DNA from: Cymodocea nodosa
Lineage: Eukaryota > Streptophyta > Magnoliopsida > Alismatales > Cymodoceaceae
NCBI GenBank assembly: GCA_036874045.1
Contig: CM072343.1
Span: 10,188,001-10,252,000 of the forward strand
Direction: 5' to 3'
DNA: 64,000 nucleotides
Part shown: positions 59,597 through 64,000 of the stretch, in pieces
Position numbering within the stretch: the first letter of the stretch is position 1
Layout: each line of letters begins with the position of its first letter
Position numbers and translations under genes: made by a program
Notes under the pieces: model-generated
Databases searched by the model: none
Told to the model about the DNA's origin: nothing
The model's input: only the letters and a program-made list of their open reading frames with translations

Positions 59597-61181
59597 AATG
59601 CTTAAACTCCACATAAAAAGATAAATATTATTGATGATGTTGTTCACCTCCTAGATATTATATACTTATTATAAATATCTAAAGTAATATCTAAACTGCT
59701 GCTTAAGATATTATGTATTTATTGTAAAAACATAGTAGTATCTTATTGATTTTAAGTAGTTTATCAATTTTAATGGTTTTTACGATTTTAAGTGGAAGTG
59801 TAAATGAAAAACATTAAATACTTCTGACATTATGAAATTTTGATTAAATGTTTTCTTTGAATCAAGGAAAATGCATATGATCATGCATAAATTTGACTTA
59901 ATTGATTAAACTTGTAGAATAAGTTATATGTAACTCATCTTAAACTGCTAATCAAAAGTATAAGCCTATTGAAACTGATTCATATTCTCAATATAATCAT
60001 AGAAGTAAAAATTGTATGAGATTTGTGTTTTATTGCATCTGTATTAATGGAATACATATATACTGTGCTTAAAATGAAAAGTGCTTACAAAGTGAAAATC
60101 TTTGAGAGTTTATTGATCAGTTTAATCATGAGCCTTTTGTACTTGAGCAGATAGGTATGTAAGGATTGTTGTCCTGAAAAAGGATTCTTTAAATCTAGCA
60201 ACCTAAGGTCCTGATCAGATCTAGGATTGTTGACTGAAAGCTCATTACACGAGTACATTAGAAAGTTCTTGTATGATTCAAGCTTTTCAAACTAACTTTT
60301 AAAGAAAATCATCAATATTTACTGTTTTGAAAAGAAAAAGTTGTTTCATTAATTACAGATATCTTTGAATCGCATATAGTTTATACCAATATGACTACTG
60401 ATTTATTGAATCAACATTAGTACTTTTGGAAACGTTTATTTGAGATACATTCTTTTATTCTCCTTGAATTAATCGAATTGAGTTCAAAGTTGTGTTTTTG
60501 ATTCATATATAGTAGAAATTGATTCTGGAAATCATTTTTGATGATGTCAGGATAACGGAAGTCTCTGAAAAGAAAATGTAAAAGTATAGTTATACATAAC
60601 ATCTATTGTCACTACAAGTATATTTTGTATTTTAATTGAATATATTTGAAGTATATTTGTAGGGGGAGCATTAACAATGTCAAAAACAGATTAATATAAT
60701 TTAAAATACAAATCTTAGTTAATCTGAATTAATGTCCTCTTAAAATCTTGATGAAATAATTTAAAAAGACAAATAAACTATTCTAGATTCAAAAGACAAA
60801 ATGTTCAAATAGTTTATAATGTTCTCAAGATAATGTTAAGTTTAGCATGTGTGTTGTTTTCGGAAGGTTTTAGTTCGAAGCATCCAAAACTTGTTTAAGT
60901 GTACTAACTAGACGTTATATTAGATAAGGTAATGTGTAAAACTGCCTCTAGACAGTGTTTTACTCGTTAGGTTAGTTAACTCAACGAGTTATACTTGAAT
61001 ATTTTGGGTACCTTGATTGAATAAGCTTTATTCAATATTTATTTTATTTCTAAACCCGACTTATCTTCACGTTGAGTTATACGCCTAAAAACCCTATTTA
61101 AACACTTATAATACAGGGACTTAGGTTATTTGTAAACTTTGTCAAGAAAATCTTTCCCGCTTGTTGCTGTTACAACCTGCG
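59597..61181 (+). promoter_or_regulatory. Copia-2 pol-ORF3 spacer, partly gypsy-like
   Basis: This holds no gene. 59640-60600 resembles gypsy 3' noncoding DNA (9823-10950). A purine tract (AGGGGGAG, 60661-60668) follows. Then LTR-like palindromes appear: ACTCGTTAGGTTA (60962-60974) against TAACTCAACGAGT (60977-60989), and CACGTTGAGTTA near 61070. ORF3 starts about 190 bases further on. Confidence 0.6.
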
Positions 61182-63452
61182 ATGATGGTCTCCAAGTTCT
61201 ACGAAGGTCGTGGCAGAGGAAAAGGCAAAAGCAGAAGAGATGCAAAAGGAAAAGAAATAGAGAATGATGAAGTTCCACGTACTTGGTTCAAGAAAATATT
61301 TCGAGTGGACAAAAGGTTAGAAGAACTTTATAGAGATTACTTCTTTTCTCAGGATATATTAGATGAAGTTAGACAAGAACTTCAACATACTGATGCAAGT
61401 ATTACATACATGGGTATTCGAAGTAAATATGATAGAGAATACAGAATGAAATGTGCTGAGATTGTATTTTTGGAATAGTATGAAAAATATTTGGAAAAAG
61501 GTGTAGGTTCATCAAATAGAACTCCTTAAACTCCTATAAACGGTACAAGACTACATGCATTTGAGGAAGAGCATGAATCAGCTGTCCCTACTCCTTTATA
61601 TTCAAAACAAGTAGAATCAGATATTGCTGTAGACAAAACAAAAGTTGATAGTCTTCGAAAGGCCGTTGCAATAGAAAGTGCCTTAGAAGAATTAAAGCAG
61701 AAAACTTTTATGGAGCAATTTGAAAAGAAAACAGCAATACTTGAAGAGGAGAAACAAAAATGTTATAGAAGAAGAAAAATCAGAAAAATTATGTCTAAGG
61801 AAACAAAGTCTATTGGAAAAGGACAATCAGATGAAAATTTATTTCCAAAGGACAATGTATGTCTAGACATTGTACCTTATTGTGCATCTGATAAACTCAT
61901 CAATTCCGAACACACTGAAACCGATGAAGATAATGAGACTTTATTTTCCCTTGTTAGAAAGCTTGAGAAGAAATACAAGTCAAATATGAGCTCAAGTTTT
62001 TCTATTAATACAAGTCCTGATGATGCAGAAATTGACAAATCAGAGCATCAGGCACCTAACATTGAACAAGTTATTGCAGATATAATTGACAATGTTGAGG
62101 CAGTAACTAGTTCAAAGGCTGAATTGTCTGGAGTAGCAGATATTGAAATTGTTAAGACTCCAGAAGAGCTAAAAGTTAACCAGCCTTCTACAGAATCTAT
62201 AGAAGCAGAGTCTGAGAATTCACAGCATGAATCAATGGAAATATCTATTGAACAAAATGAACAATTACAGACAAATACACCAGCTGTAGAATTTGTGGAA
62301 AAATTGTACTCTGAACATTCTATAAAGACTGAATAGATGAATGTTGAGCATATTGACAATGTTCCTAACACTGTTGAAGCTGGAGAATCAAGCTTACCTG
62401 AGCAGCTTCAAGATAATATTTTGGAAGAGGAACAACATGACATTCATTTTGAAGAAGAGGTTCCTGAAGATGAATTAAACTCTGAATCACGGCTTCAGGT
62501 ATCACCTTCTTTGTGTACAATGTTAAACATTCAAGGTAATACAATTCATTTTAGATCTGAAGAAGCATTGCAGAAATACAATAATCTGATTACATGTCAG
62601 ATTCTGCATGCTCGTCCAATAAAATTCAGAAATTTGATGGACATAAGAGATCTGTTTGAGTTTCAAGGCCTCATTAAATTCTTGCCAGTAGGAACGAAAT
62701 GGAAGCAATACACAGAGCTTATTACAGCTTTTTATAGCAATCTAGTCAAGAATGAAAATTTTCTGAAGACTTAAATAAATGAACAGGAGTTTATATTGTC
62801 TCCTGAGTTAATTTTTGAAGTTTTGGGATTAAAGAATGAAGGTGCTGTTGTTACAAACAAATTTGACATGATAAGACAACTGGAATGGAACATTCAGTCT
62901 TTATCAAAAATTCCAGATGTATATTCTGAAATGAGATTAATGGAAAATCTGAATGCAGAGGCAAGGTTTATTGCAAATATATTGCATGCAAATTTGTTTC
63001 AGAGAGTTGGACACAATATGGAAGTTATCAGAAGTTGTTTATATGCAACTTATAGCTTGCTGTATAGAATTCAAATCAATTGGTTTGATGTTTTCACTTC
63101 TCAACTACAGCATATGAGTTCAAAGTTATTTTATGGTGATGCTGTACGTAGACTCATTGCAAGCCAATTAAATTTATCCGACTGGCCCTATGAAACTAAA
63201 GGCATGAGAACATTTAGTGTCAAAGATTTGCAAAAATTCTAGGCCATGCATAAACCTCAACGACAACAATAACAACAACCTGATACAGACCATATACAAC
63301 AACAACAACAAAGTTATTCAGTTCAAGCAGAACAGCAAACCCAGCTACCTCCTGACTTAGATGCAGTGCTTAACGACATCAGAAATGATATTAGGCATCT
63401 AGGAGATAAAATATGTAATGCTATAAGTAATATACTTAGGAGGGTTCGCTAA
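61182..63452 (+). pseudogene. ORF3 of forward copia-2, broken by nonsense changes
   Basis: This is the same protein as 36272-38536 on the other strand. ATG 61182 opens MMVSKFYEGRGRGKGKSRR. The helical repeat, acidic region, conserved domain (EEALQKYNNLITCQI, DLFEFQGLIKFLPVG, QRVGHNMEV, RIQINWFDVF, SKLFYGDAV), Gln-rich segment and C-terminal helix are in order up to TAA 63450-63452. The frame is not shifted. It is interrupted only by stops: TAG 61476, TAA 61527, TAG 62334, TAA 62772, TAG 63240 and TAA 63270. At those I compared, the reverse copy has a glutamine codon. No membrane segment is seen. Function is unknown. Confidence 0.85.
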
Positions 63453-63954
63453 CTGTTTTTTTTTGTTTCTGAATACAAAATGTAATGTTTGTATTACTTG
63501 TTTGATTCATTGAACAATACATTTTTCTGTAAATATCTTCAATTATTATTCTTGTTTACAGAAAGAGTTGTTGTAATTGTAATTCTCTTATATATGTATA
63601 TATATTCTTTGTAATTATCTTTTTGATTAATGACAAAAAGGGGGAGAAATATTATAAAAAGATGATTATGATCTTAATTGCATGTATATATTACAAAAGG
63701 AGATGCTATTTAAATGGTTATTGTAATCTAACTGATGATAATTAGAAAACTGATACTTATATAATTATTGACATTTGAGAGTTTTAGTTCTGAGAGATAA
63801 AATTTACACAAACAATAGAAAAAAGCTTAAGTGAACTTAAGTCAACAAACAAGTTTGTTGAATTAAAAGTTAACCCAACGAAGGTGCTTTGTTGAGTTAT
63901 ACATATTTCATAATTGATTTAATATGGTTTTGTTATCATCAAAAAGTGGGAGAT
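63453..63954 (+). other. Copia-2 3' noncoding region with two purine tracts
   Basis: GACAAAAAGGGGGAGAAATA (about 63630) and CATCAAAAAGTGGGAGAT (63938-63954) are the tracts. GTTGAGTTATAC-type sequence lies between. No gene is visible. Confidence 0.72.
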
Positions 63955-64000
63955 TGTTGAGTATTTTTGTTTTGATGATGTGTGCTGAATGAAAATAATC
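63955..64000 (+). repeat. Start of copia-2 3' LTR
   Basis: TGTTGAGTATTTTTGTTTTG matches 52352 onward. The window ends 46 bases in. Confidence 0.92.

Larger units (their letters stand above)
52352..64000 (+). mobile_element. Forward copia-2 Sirevirus-like element (3' LTR cut by window end)
   Basis: 5' LTR 52352-54029, primer site 54032, gag 54230-56488, pol 56489-59596, spacer with purine tract, ORF3 61182-63452, 3' noncoding with two purine tracts, and the first 46 bases of the 3' LTR (63955-64000). It is the most complete element here. Its target duplication cannot be checked because the right end lies outside. Confidence 0.9.

Noticed and set aside
3400..61080. Palindrome arrays taken as a CRISPR-like array
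   Set aside because: Units are scattered, variable and without regular unique spacers, and the sequence is eukaryotic retroelement DNA.
1..64000. tRNA, rRNA or independent host genes
   Set aside because: No cloverleaf or conserved rRNA word was noticed. The only host-type gene, the F-box gene, lies inside the gypsy copies. I could not run a tRNA or splice-aware gene search.

Overview
This window looks like repeat-rich nuclear DNA of a flowering plant. I cannot name the species. It is AT-rich, and I see no convincing free-standing host gene, tRNA or rRNA. Almost every base belongs to long-terminal-repeat (LTR) retrotransposons of two superfamilies, inserted into each other and then decayed. 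Ty3/gypsy copies are Athila-like: the reverse transcriptase carries an FMDDF box, RNase H ends in DHLSRL, gag has the NPNWRNYPNLSW motif, and purine tracts and LTR-end signatures fit. Ty1/copia copies are Sirevirus-like: [10 protein letters not shown] reverse transcriptase, CCHC zinc-knuckle gag, an initiator-tRNA-Met primer site, and an extra large ORF3 after pol. There are two copia families. Copia-1 LTRs begin TGTTAGGTATTT and copia-2 LTRs begin TGTTGAGTATTT.

Layout. 1-13311: 5'-cut gypsy copy A, in the order pol, ORF3, gag, F-box gene, 3' noncoding, LTR. 13376-16661: internally deleted copia-2 copy (pol tail fused to ORF3, then LTR) followed by a partial second LTR (16664-17429, continuing at 47285-47643). 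Copia-1 (17430-47284) is inserted in that second LTR and flanked by the 5-bp duplication ACTAA. Its ORF3 is interrupted between 25384 and 44326 by gypsy copy B (25385-35223, same gene order as A) and a reverse-strand copia-2 copy lacking nearly all of pol (35245-44325). 47935-49783: a third gypsy LTR with primer site. 49842-51962: decayed copia-1 type pol fragment. 51964-52351: copia-2 LTR fragment. 52352 to the window end: near-complete forward copia-2 element (LTR, gag, pol, ORF3, first 46 bases of the 3' LTR).

The most unusual features are these. (1) Gypsy and both copia families carry homologous ORF3 proteins, and they also share stretches of noncoding DNA, so modules seem to have moved between unrelated superfamilies. 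(2) Both gypsy copies carry an F-box plus F-box-associated-type gene near the 3' end, with an amber stop at the same codon. (3) Both gypsy copies have gag downstream of ORF3. (4) Short palindromes built on GTTGAGTTA or related cores stand in the LTRs and upstream of almost every ORF, like punctuation, in all families. (5) One copia-2 copy has lost pol but keeps an almost uninterrupted ORF3. Most genes are broken, chiefly by C-to-T type nonsense changes, as expected of old methylated elements. All similarity statements come from reading copies in this window against each other. No database search was possible.
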